64,000 nt of DNA, from contig OY759266.1 in NCBI GenBank assembly GCA_963662155.1, positions 58,446,010 to 58,510,009 of the forward strand, in the 5' to 3' direction. Made by a program: the position numbers and the translations under genes. Under the pieces are notes generated by a model. The model had not been told where the DNA came from, made no database searches, and saw nothing but the letters and a program-made list of their open reading frames with translations. Source of the stretch: Lamellibrachia columna. Lineage: Eukaryota; Annelida; Polychaeta; Sabellida; Siboglinidae. Shown one piece after another: positions 11,983-23,900 of the stretch (position 1 is the first letter of the stretch; every line of letters begins with the position of its first letter).

Positions 11983-14900
11983 CTACACTCGTTGAATCTC
12001 AAACAACTTGACACCAGTGTCGTACCAAATGGGCGGATCGACATTCCTGCAACATGAAAAGTTATTAATTATAAAGGGCCAATAGTGGCAGATTAAGTTG
12101 AATTTTGGAACACATCTTGAAATGTTCACAAATATTTCTTGATTGTTTCAATTATTTCAGTAGAATTTTCACTGGCAAAAGATATTTCAATCATAAGCCT
12201 CTTGGCTTGTAACAATTATATAGGAAATAGTTTTTGCTTGTGAAAATAATTGAAACAATCAAGAAGTTGGCTAGTAACCAATTTCATTGTTTACATACTA
12301 GTGTAATGAATTGTACATTTAACATTTGCTTGCTTTTTGGTACAAAATAAATATGAATATGTCTGATGAAACAGTCCGGTACTATGTCTGATGAAACAGT
12401 CCGGTACTATGTCTGATGAAACAGTCCGGTACTATGTCTGATGAAACAGTCCAGTACTATATCTGATGAAACAGTCCGGTACTATGTCTGATGAAACAGT
12501 CCGGTACTATGTCTGATGAAACAGTCCGGTACTATGTCTGATGAAACAGTCCAGTACTATGTCTGATGAAACAGTCCGGTACTATGTCTGATGAAACAGT
12601 CCGGTACTATGTCTGATGAAACAGTCTAGTACTATGTCTGATGAAACAGTCCAGTACTATGTCTGATGAAACAGTCTAGTACTATCTCTGATGAAACAGT
12701 CTAGTACTATGTCTGATGAAACAGTCTAGTACTATGTCTGATGAAACAGTCCGGTACTATGTCTGATGAAACAGTCCAGTACTATGAAGCCCCCACTGAA
12801 TTATTTCCGAACCAGTAAACCTTATCTCCGAACTTTGTTCTGCTTGTCAGAAATGTTATATTTACAGATGATAAAAATGTTTTTAATGCACTCTGAGGAC
12901 AAACAACATTCTTCATCCACTAAAAATAGTACATACGCACCCCCTGGACTCACCCCCAATATGTGATCAAATATAAGTGTGATAGTGGGCCTGGAGATGG
13001 GGTACTGACCTCAGGTAGATGATGCCCCACATGTAGGTGCGGAACCACATCGTGGTGCCACTGTTGGCCTGGTACTTGCGGATGAGGATGGGGTGGGGTA
13101 CCGGCAGTAACCCCACCAGGGTGCCATGCTGCAGGAACTTCAGGATCTCCGACTCATCTGTCAACCCCCTGAAGATAAACACCTCTGGGGCTTACACAGC
13201 AATACAGTCTGATATCTGTGTAATATACCCTCTCTGTAGGTGCTTTACTACCCCCGTGTACAGATGGCCATCCAAATACAACACAATGGGTATGTAAAGT
13301 TTTACCCCATGTTTATGATAACATATCAATGTCATATATCAATCATGGATATTCCTCTAATGATGTATTCCTTTGGATGTTTATATTGTTTTTAGTATCC
13401 TAAAATGGGTAAATTTTAACACATACTTTTTGTTGACATTGTGATCGTAGGAAAGAGATACGACCCTTCTGAAACCCCAGAAGACATTCACTCCAGTTCT
13501 CCATGTAGCCACTGAAGAACTGGGCATCCACATCACCTGTGCTGAATCCCTCACTGCCATACCCATTTGTATCCTCATGATTCTCATGATAGAAGCACAC
13601 ACAAGTACACTTACTTCCAATGTGGTCCCCAAGTTGTTACATGCTAACACCGTTACACATGTTTACTTCCAAAGTGGTACCCAAGTTGTTACATGCTAAC
13701 ACCGTTACACATGTTTACTTCCAAAGTGGTACCCAAGTTGTTACATGCTAACACCGTTACACATGTTTACTTCCAATATGGTCCCCAAGTTGTTACATAC
13801 TAACACCGTTACACATTTTTACTTATGGTCCCCAAGTTGTTACATGCTAACACTGTTACACATATTTTTATTTCTGTCCCGTTCTAACTTTAAAAAAAGT
13901 TGAAACAAAGGTTCAAAATGTCCCAGAACACACCATTTTGAAGCAAATGTTAAAAAAATAAGGGCGCTCGCCATGTCCACTACTGGAGGGCGCCCCACTG
14001 CCCTGCATGTTATTTTACCCAGGGGAATACTACATTACTACATGATTATGAGTAGCAGTCAGGTTATGCAGGAATGTAATGATGATGTTTACCACAAGGA
14101 TTGTATCTGCACAAGACAGATGATATAGAAGGAAACATACAGTGTAACACTGGTGGATTGTATCTGCACAAAACAGGTGATGCAGAAGGAAACATACAAG
14201 GTAACACTGGTGGTTTGCTGTATGCCAACATCATTAAGCAAGCATACATACAAGACTCCAAAGGACAGCGGAAGAGAGGAAGACCACTGAAGACGTGGAG
14301 TGACCAGATTAGAAGTGACATTGGGCTCCTGCTTGACGGCAAAGCGGCACGACATAAACAGCACAGGATTGACAGCGAGGGATCAATATGACCTGTGCAT
14401 TTAGGTCAAGCAAGCCAAGTAACACAAGACAACTCTCATAGAAGGAAACGTACTGTGTCATTGTATGTCACCACAAACAACAAATGAGACAGAAGGAAAC
14501 ATACAGGGTTGATATATGCTGTATGTCACCACAAGAGATAGATCATGGATCATGGCAGATAGTGAACTAGATACCCACTTGTCAATGCAGATCTTTTCGA
14601 CCTGTGGTACGAGCACTTGCAGCAGTCGCATGATGGTCTGCAGAGGTAACTTCTGTTTCCACGAGTTCACCTAAAACACAATCAGTGAACACACATCATC
14701 TAGCTAATGCATTCATGACAGTCGTTGACTGCACCCAGCTAATACATTCATGACAGTCACTGACTGCACACAGCTAATGCATTCATGACAGTCGTTGACT
14801 GCACCCAGCTAATGCATTCATGACAGTCGTTGACTGCACCCAGCTAATACATTCATGACAGTCGCTGACTGCACACAGCTAATACATTCATGACAGTCAC

Positions 14901-17900
14901 TGACTGCACACAGCTAATACATTCATGACAGTCACTGACTGCACACAGCTAATACATTCATGACAGTCACTGACTGCACACAGCCAATACATTCATGACA
15001 GTCTCTGACTGCTCACAGCCAATACATTCATGACAGTCACTGACTGCACACAGCTAACACATTCATGACAGTCGCTGACTGCTCACAGCTAATACATTCA
15101 TGACAGTCACTGACTGCTCACAGCCAATACATTAATGTCAGTCACTGACTGCACCCAGCTAATACATTCATGACAGTCACTGACTGCACACAGCTAATAC
15201 ATTCATGACAGTCACTGACTGCACCCAGCTAATACATTCATGACAGTCACTGACTGCACACAGCTAATACATTCATGACAGTCACTGACTGCACACAGCT
15301 AATACATTCATGACAGTCACTGACTGCACACAGCTAATACATTCATGACAGTCACTGACTGCACACAGCTAATACATTCATGACAGTCACTGACTGCTCA
15401 CAGCTAATACATTCATGACAGTCACTGACTGCACACAGCTAATACATTCATGACAGTCACTGACTGCTCACAGCCAATACATTCATGACAGTCACTGACT
15501 GCACACAGCTAACACATTCATGACAGTCACTGACTGCACACAGCCAATACATTCATGACAGTCACTGACTGCACACAGCTAATACATTCATGACAGTCAC
15601 TGACTGCTCACAGCCAATACATTCATGACAGTCACTGACTGCACACAGCTAACACATTCATGACAGTCACTGACTGCACACAGCCAATACATTCATGACA
15701 ATCACTGACTGCACACAGCTAACACATTCATGACAGTCACTGACTGCACACAGCTAATACATTCATGACAGTCGCTGACTGCACACAGCTAACACATTCA
15801 TGACAGTCACTGACTGCACACAGCTAATACATTCATGACAGTCACTGACTGCACACAGCTAATACATTCATGACAGTCACTGACTGCACACAGCTAATAC
15901 ATTCATGACAGTCACTGACTGCACACAGCCAATACATTCATGACAGTCACTGACTGCACACAGCTAATACATTCATGACAGTCACTGACTGCACACAGCT
16001 AATACATTCATGACAGTCACTGACTGCACACAGCCAATACATTCATGACAGTCACTGACTGCACACAGCTAATACATTCATGACAGTCACTGACTGCTCA
16101 CAGCCAATACATTAATGTCAGTCACTGACTGCACACAGCCAATACATTCATGACAGTCACTGACTGCTCACAGCCAATACATTAATGTCAGTCACTGACT
16201 GCACACAGCCAATACATTCATGACAGTCACTGACTGCTCTCAGCCAATACATTAATGTCAGTCACTGACTGCACACAGCCAATACATTAATGTCAGTCAC
16301 TGACTGCTCACAGCCAATACATTCATGACAGTCACTGACTGCTCACAGCCAATACATTAATGTCAGTCACTGACTGCACACAGCCAATACATTCATGACA
16401 GTCACTGACTGCTCACAGCCAATACATTCAAGACAGTCACTGACTGCTCACAGCCAATACATTCATGTCAGTCGCTGACTGAGCAGTTGTGAGCTGCAGT
16501 GAACTAGTTGTGAGCTGCAGTGAACTAGTTGTTGCTGTTGCAGCTTCACTTGGCGTGAACCAACCCTGAAGAGTATTTACTACGCCACAACTCACCCAAT
16601 CCTGTGTGGCCACCCAACCACCCGCGCTGCTGGTTGATTCAGCCCTCTTTAAGGGAGGTCTTCCATCTCCCCCACCACCCACTGTGGCAGCCGACCCCTC
16701 CTGCAAACAGGGGTTAGACAGTGTCACCAGCAGCAGTGACAAGGTCACCTTATTGGTGATGTCACCATATTAGTCTGGCTTCTAAAGCAGTGATGTAATA
16801 TGGATTGTAAGTTGTATTGAATAGTGTAGACAGTTAATAAGTCAGTGCCACTAAATATTACTGATGTTGTTAGGGACTCTGAAGTTTGATTACTGCATGC
16901 CGAGAAACCTCAGCGAGTGTAAAAATTAGCAATTTTCACGTTTTCCACTAAATCGCAAAAAATTTTCATTGGAAAAAACCTTCCCACTTGTGATGAAGCA
17001 TCATCCCAGTCTACATTAGATCTTAGTGGGGCAAATTCGTGATATTAAATCTCTGGAAATTGTATTTCCATGCAAAATCATGCACTTCTAAAGCAGGGAA
17101 TTTTTCCCAATATACAGCATTTAAAATCCTGAATTAAAAAGTTTTAATTTTGTTCCACTTTAAATATTCCTTCATGGAGAATGCTAGACTACTATCTCAT
17201 CAATCTCACAAATACGCACGTGACTGTGAGACTTGACCAGGGCTGGTCTAGCGTCCACTTGAACTTTGCCTGTTGGCTGACCATCAGGACAGCTGTCCCC
17301 CTGTGCCCCATCCTGGGTGTCGTCCAACCCCTCCTGGGTGTCGTCCCGCCCCTCCTGGCTGGGCTGGTTCTCAGAGTGGGCTGTCGAGGCTGGTGACTTC
17401 TCTGTCATCTTTTCAATCCCTGCAGCATTCAATGCTCAAAGGTGAGAACTATTTTACAATGAGCCATCCACGCTGCCAAGGGATTCCTACTATATCGGGT
17501 CCCTTGGCAGATAACCCTCGCTGCCAAGGGCTTCCTACTACATCGGTTCCCTTGACAGATAACCCTTGCTGCCAAAGGCTTCCACCTACATCGGTTCCCT
17601 TGGCAGTTAACCCTCGTTGCCAAGGGCTTCCTACTACATCGGTTCCCTTGACAGATAACCCTTGCTGCCAAGGGCTTCCTACTACATTGGTTCCCTTGGC
17701 AGATAACCCTCGCTGCCATGGGCTTCCTACTACTTCGGTTCCCTTGACAGATAACCCTTGCTGCCAAGGGCTTCCTACTACATCGGTTCCCTTGGCAGAT
17801 AACCCTTGCTGCCATGGGCTTCCTACTACATCGGTTCCCTTGACAGATAACCCTTGCTGCCAAGGGCTTCCTACTACATTGGTTCCCTTGACAGATAACC

Positions 17901-20900
17901 CTTGCTGCCATGAGCTTCCTACTACATCGGTTCCCTTGGCAGATAACCCTTGCTGCCATGGGCTTCCTACTACATCGGTTCCCTTGACAGATAACCCTTG
18001 CTGCCAAGGGCTTCCTACTACATCGGTTCCCTTGGCAGATAACCCTTGCTGCCATGGACTTCCTACTACATCGGTTCCCTTGACAGATAACCCTTGCTGC
18101 CATGGGCTTCCTACTACATCGGTTCCCTTGACAGATAACCCTTGCTGCCAAGGGCTTCCTACTACATCGGTTCCCTTGACAGATAACCCTTGCTGCCATG
18201 AGCTTCCTACTACATTGGTTGCCTTGGCAGATAACCCTTGCTGCCATGGGCTTCCTACTACATCGGTTCCCTTGACAGATAACCCTTGCTGCCAAGGGCT
18301 TCCTACTACATTGGTTCCCTTGGCAGATAACCCTTGCTGCCATGGGCTTCCTACTACATCGGTTCCCTTGACAGATTACCCTTGCTGCCAAGGGCTTCCT
18401 ACTACATCGGTTCCCTTGACAGATAACCCTTGCTGCCATGGGCTTCCTACTACATCAGTTCCCTTGACAGATAACCCTTGCTGCCATGGACTATCTACTA
18501 CATTGGTTCCCTTGGCAGATAACCCTGCTGAAACATGAAACTTTCTGTTGCTGAGGTAACCAATAACAGCCGTCCCTGGGATTTTGGAGGTTCACATACG
18601 AGAACTTAACTTTAATTGGTAGTGGCCCAGTCATCGCTGGTCGGACGGGTAATGATGAGTATTTCGTGGGAATGCTCTTTGAAGTTTGGGTGCAGAAAAA
18701 CTGACAAATCCACATTTCAACAGGTCAATCTGCCAGGGGGTGCTCTAGTACTACTACCACCCCTGGCTAGCGAGGATGTTAATGAACTACCAAAGGAATA
18801 TATGTTTGGGGGATTTATTCTCAAAGTTTTTATCTGAAACTCAAATTTGTTATTTGAAATATGAATTATATCTAGGTTAGGTGTTAGGCACACATTCATA
18901 ATTTATATATTTATAAAATCTACTGTTTTATTTCTGTGATACATCTTAATTTACTTTGTTATTTTTATCTTATCTTTTCAGCAAAACCCCTAAAGGAGAG
19001 CAGGTCTAAAAATAGAAAAAAAAATTTATCAGATAGACTAGGTTACAATACATGCAAGATCAGATAGACTAGGTTACCATACATGCAAGATCTCACAATG
19101 TATTCTTAACTGTGTATATACACACACCTTCAAGCTACAATGACAAAAAGTTGATTAAACCCATTATATCAAAGTCAAACATTAATATTGACTCTTTTAT
19201 GCACTTCTGTTGTGGAATGGAGGATTTATTTAAACTTTCCAACCTGAAGAATGGATACATACCAGGCGTAGCAGCCAATGTGACTTTGAGGGTGCCTGGC
19301 TCAGCCTCGACGGCGGGGGTTGACCCTTCCATCGACTGCGTGCCCCCCGTGTGTTCGGGGGGGTGTACCCCGAGACGTCTGCTGCCCCGTTTCATCATAG
19401 CCTTGCTGATGGCCGAGTGGTCAGTGGGCAGATTGACCAGCTGGTGAAAGACGTTACGCTTGCGGATGATTGTGTAGATGAGGTTTGCATTACCTAAAAT
19501 GTAAAACAGGTAGGTTCTTATATGGCGCTGTATCTGGTCCTTGGGACCGTTCACTTCACCCCCTTGTGGCAGACCTGTTCATTCTAACACCAACTCAACT
19601 TCTCTGGGAAGTATTCAGCCATGTCACAAAACTACTCAGTCATTTATATCCTCGGGACTCGTTTAATCAGCCGAGTGACCTGAGGCAGTATGGAGTGAAC
19701 AAAATTGGCCAAGCTTCAGAAGAGAATTCAACCCCTGGTCCTCTAAAACAAGAGTCCTACATTCTAACCGTTATGCCATTGCACCCCACCTACAGGCAGG
19801 GTGGGGGTCAAATACATTGCACCCCACCTACAGGCAGGGTGGGGGTCAAATACATTGCACCCCACCTACAGGCAGGGTGGGGGTCAAATACATTGCACCC
19901 CACCTACAGGCAGGGTGGAGGTCAAATACATTGCACCCCACCTACAGGCAGGGTGGGGGTCAAATACATTCTTTGGATCAAATGCACATATGTTGCATTT
20001 TCTAAATATAAATACATATAAATATATAGCAAGTAGAAATGTGCTTAATAACATGTCAACTACAGATTCTTATAATATTTTATGTTTAATAAAGTATTGA
20101 AATATGGGCTGGCCGTGGCAGGAACATTCTTCAAGAAGCGGGAAAACCACAAGATATTGTATAGAAGTGGCCAGCAGAAAACAGAACTCGACCTGTTGGT
20201 AGTGAGGAGGCAGCAGATGTGGAGAGTGAAGGGCTGCAAGATCACTGCTGGTGAGCATGTGGCCACACAGCACAAGATCACTGCTGGTGAGCATGTGGCC
20301 ACACAGCACAAGATCATTGTTGGTGAGCATGTAGCCACACAGCACAAGATCATTGCTGGTGAGCATGTGGCCACACAGCACAAGATCATTTTTGGTGAGC
20401 ATGTGGCCACACAGCACAAGATCATTGCTGGTGAGCATGTGGCCACACAGCACAAGATCACTGCTGGTGAGCATGTGGCCACACAGCACAAGATCATTGC
20501 TGGTGAGCATGTGGCCACACAACACAAGATCATTGCTGGTGAGCATGTGGCCACACAACACAAGATCATTGCTGGTGAGCATGTGGCCACACAACACAAG
20601 ATCATTGCTGGTGAGCATGTGGCCACACAACACAAGATCATTGCTGGTGAGCATGTGGCCACACAACACAAGATCATTGCTGGTGATCATGTGGCCACAC
20701 AACACAAGATCACTGCTGGTGAACATGTGGCCACACAGCACAAGATCATTGCTGGTGAGCATGTGGCCACACAGCACAAGATCACTGCTGGTGAGCATGT
20801 GGCCACACAGCACAAGATCACTGCTGGTGAGCATGTGGCAACACAACACAAGATCATTGCTGGTGAGCATGTGGCCACACAGCACAAGATCACTGCTGGT

Positions 20901-23900
20901 GAGCATGTGGCCACACAGCACAAGGTCACTGCTGGTGAGCATGTGGCCACACAGCACAAGGTCACTGCTGGTGAGCATGTGGCCACACAGCACAAGCACC
21001 TGTTTTTGTTGTGCGTATGCAGAAGAGGAGAGAGGAGAAAGGAGTGGGACGAAAGACCCTAAAATGGTGGAAATGCAGTGGGGACACAGCTGTTGCATAC
21101 AAAGGGAGGTTGACATTAGACTACGAGAAACTTGGAACAACAGTAGGAGCAGTGGAAGAAAAATGGTAGACTTTCAAAGATGCTTTTGTTGGCGTAGCAG
21201 GAGTTGTGTGGCAGAACGTCCAGAAGAGGGGTCATCATCAAGAAGGAAAAACCAAACTTGGTGGACAGAAGAAGTAGTGAAAGCAATTGGAGAAAAGAGA
21301 GCAATGTGGAATATGACAGAAAGGATCAAGGAGAACGGGGAACAACTGAATACAACATTACAACACCTGTACGGTCAGAAGAAGAAACAAGGAGGGAAAT
21401 GGAGGAGGAACTATACAGAAAGTTAGACGAGGGCTGTGGAAAGAAGTTGATATATAAGATGGCACGAAAGAGGGATGAGGACAGCAAAGGGTATAAAAAC
21501 TGGATCACAGACAAGAATGGGAAGCTGGTCACTGACAGGAAAGATGTATTAAAGGTTTGGGAGGAGTATTTCAAGGAGCTGCTGAACCAAAGGGAAAACA
21601 GCGAACTAGAACTACCAAGTGCAGTAGAAGGATCAGTGAAGCTGGAGGAGATTGGGGATGCAGAGGTAGAGAGAGCAATGAAGAAGGTGAAGAGAGGACG
21701 AGCGACAGGTATTGATGAAGTGCGAGTGGAGATACTGGTAATGACTGAACGTGTTGGGGTTAGGTGGACAAAAGCGATTGTTAAATACCTGCATGAGAGA
21801 GGGGAAGATCCCAGAGGAGTGGCGGAAGGGGTTGACAGTCACATATGGAAAAGGAAGGGAGATGTTAACGACCCTGGAAAATACAGAAGTATCACATTGC
21901 TGAGCCATGTCCTGAAGGTGTTAGAAAGGATTCTGGATAGAAGGATAAGGAGGTAGTGGAGTGTGAAATAGGAGAAGAAGAAAGAGGGAGATGTACGGCA
22001 GACGGGATGTTCACTCTGAGACAACTGGTGGAAAAGAAACTGGAGGGACAGGAGAATATGGCTCTGGGATTCATAGACCTTGAAAAGGCATATGACACAG
22101 TTCCGAGAGATGTGGCCATGGCCACGTTGAGGTGGATGGGTGTCCCAGAGGTGGAGGTGAGGATGGTTGAAGGCACATATGAAGAGAAAAAAGGTTGAGT
22201 AGTGTGTAGACAGGGAATATCGAAGGAATTCAAGGTGGACGTCGGCCTGAGACAGGTCACAGGAGAGTGCCCTAATCCCACTGTTATTCATTGCAGTAGC
22301 GGAGGTGATCAACAGGACAGCGAGTACAAGGGACATTCTCCACAAGTTGCCGATGACCTGGCAGTAGTAGCTGACAGTGAAGCAGACCTTCAAGAACGGC
22401 TGATAGATTTGAAGGAAATCTTTGACAAACATGGACTGAGTGTAAGTCTAGAGAAGATGGAGGTGCTTTGGGTTGGACAGCAGAAAAAAGATCTTGACAT
22501 AAAACTGGATGGAAAGAAACTGAACCAACGAGACAGCTTTGTTTATCTGGGTGGAGCGGTTTGTGGGGACGGCAGCACGGAGACAGAAATCCGCAGAAGA
22601 GTACAAGCTGGGGCAAGTGCATTGAGGAAAGTGGAAGGGGTGATGGGAGATAGACACATATGTCAAAAGCTAAACGGAAAGGTTCTTAACTCATGCATAA
22701 CACCAGCATACCTAAACGGCCTAGAGACCAAGGCGATGACAAAAAAACAACAAGAGAAACTGCAAGTTTGCGAGAATAAATGGGTCAGAAGAATTGCGGG
22801 AGTGAAAAGAATCGACAAACGAAGAATGGAGGAGTTGAGGGAGGAAGTTGGTGGGAAAGAGAGTTTCACAAGGAAGTTGGTGGGAAAGAGAGTTTCACAA
22901 GGAAGTTGGTGGAAAAGAGAGTTTCACAAGAATGCTTCCCAGAGAAGTTGAAATGGCCTTGGAATGAACACGTCTGCTAGGGGGTGAAGTGTAAAGTGCT
23001 TTGAGCAGTCCTATGGACTGGATACCACGGTATATAGGAATGTACCTTTACCTTTACAAGGAAGTTGGTGAGGAGCCGGCTAAGATGGACTGGACATGTC
23101 GAAAGAATGGAAGGGGTACGAATGATGAAGAGAGCGGATGCGCTTGGAGTGGAGGGTAGAAGGAGAAGAGGAAGACCAAGACTGAGATGGGAGGACTGTG
23201 TTAAGAGAGACTTAGTGGAAGTGGGAGGGGAAAGGAGAATGAGGGCGAGGGACAGAGGGGAGTGGAGATGATCGGTGGAGACGGTAGTCAAACGGAACTA
23301 GTTATGAAGAAGAAGGGGAAACATAAATCAGTATCGGTACCAGCCTCACCCCGGACTACAGGGAAAAAGAGGAGAGCGACACAAAATGGTTAAAAATTGG
23401 GTTAGGTTAGACAGGTACGCATTTCCTAATATTTAGGATCCTAAAGTTGCTGTATTTGGAATGTATTTCGCAAATACAAACATCAAAATACAAATATATC
23501 TAGATAAAGTCAAATAAAAAATGCAAAATGTAATTGACCCCAACTGTCTACATGCTGACAGGGAATAGGGAGAGGGAAGCAGGCACCTTGGAGGCTCCCC
23601 TTGCCTTATCCCACTCCCATAGTGACAATTGGTTCTAACTCGAACGTTAATCATTGGTCCGCCATACCAGGTGGTCTTTAGCCACCAGTGGTTCGGCCAA
23701 AGGTGGATTTTATACATAACAAAATAAAAGAAAGTGTATTACTTACCATCAAACTGATACTGAATGATGTTGTTGAATACTTCAAGCAAGAAGAAGACAA
23801 GATGGTGGTTTGTAGGTCCAGCATACAGGAACCACGGTGTGCTGAAGGCCTGATAAATGACATGGTATCATCCTTGTGTTGACAACTATTGATTAGCAAC

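Noticed and set aside
17273..18538. 421-codon ORF (plus) and 336-codon ORF (minus) across the 48-bp array
   Set aside because: The unit length is divisible by three and stop-free in both directions; there is no signal peptide, domain or splice context, and the array lies inside a HID1 intron.
19720..19790. Functional tRNA gene
   Set aside because: Only A- and B-box-like motifs remain, the cloverleaf is not convincing, and a shared SINE body follows in two copies.
20070..21426. Overlapping ORFs of 326-357 codons on both strands
   Set aside because: They are read-through of the 36-bp array into LINE remnant and flank, not genes.
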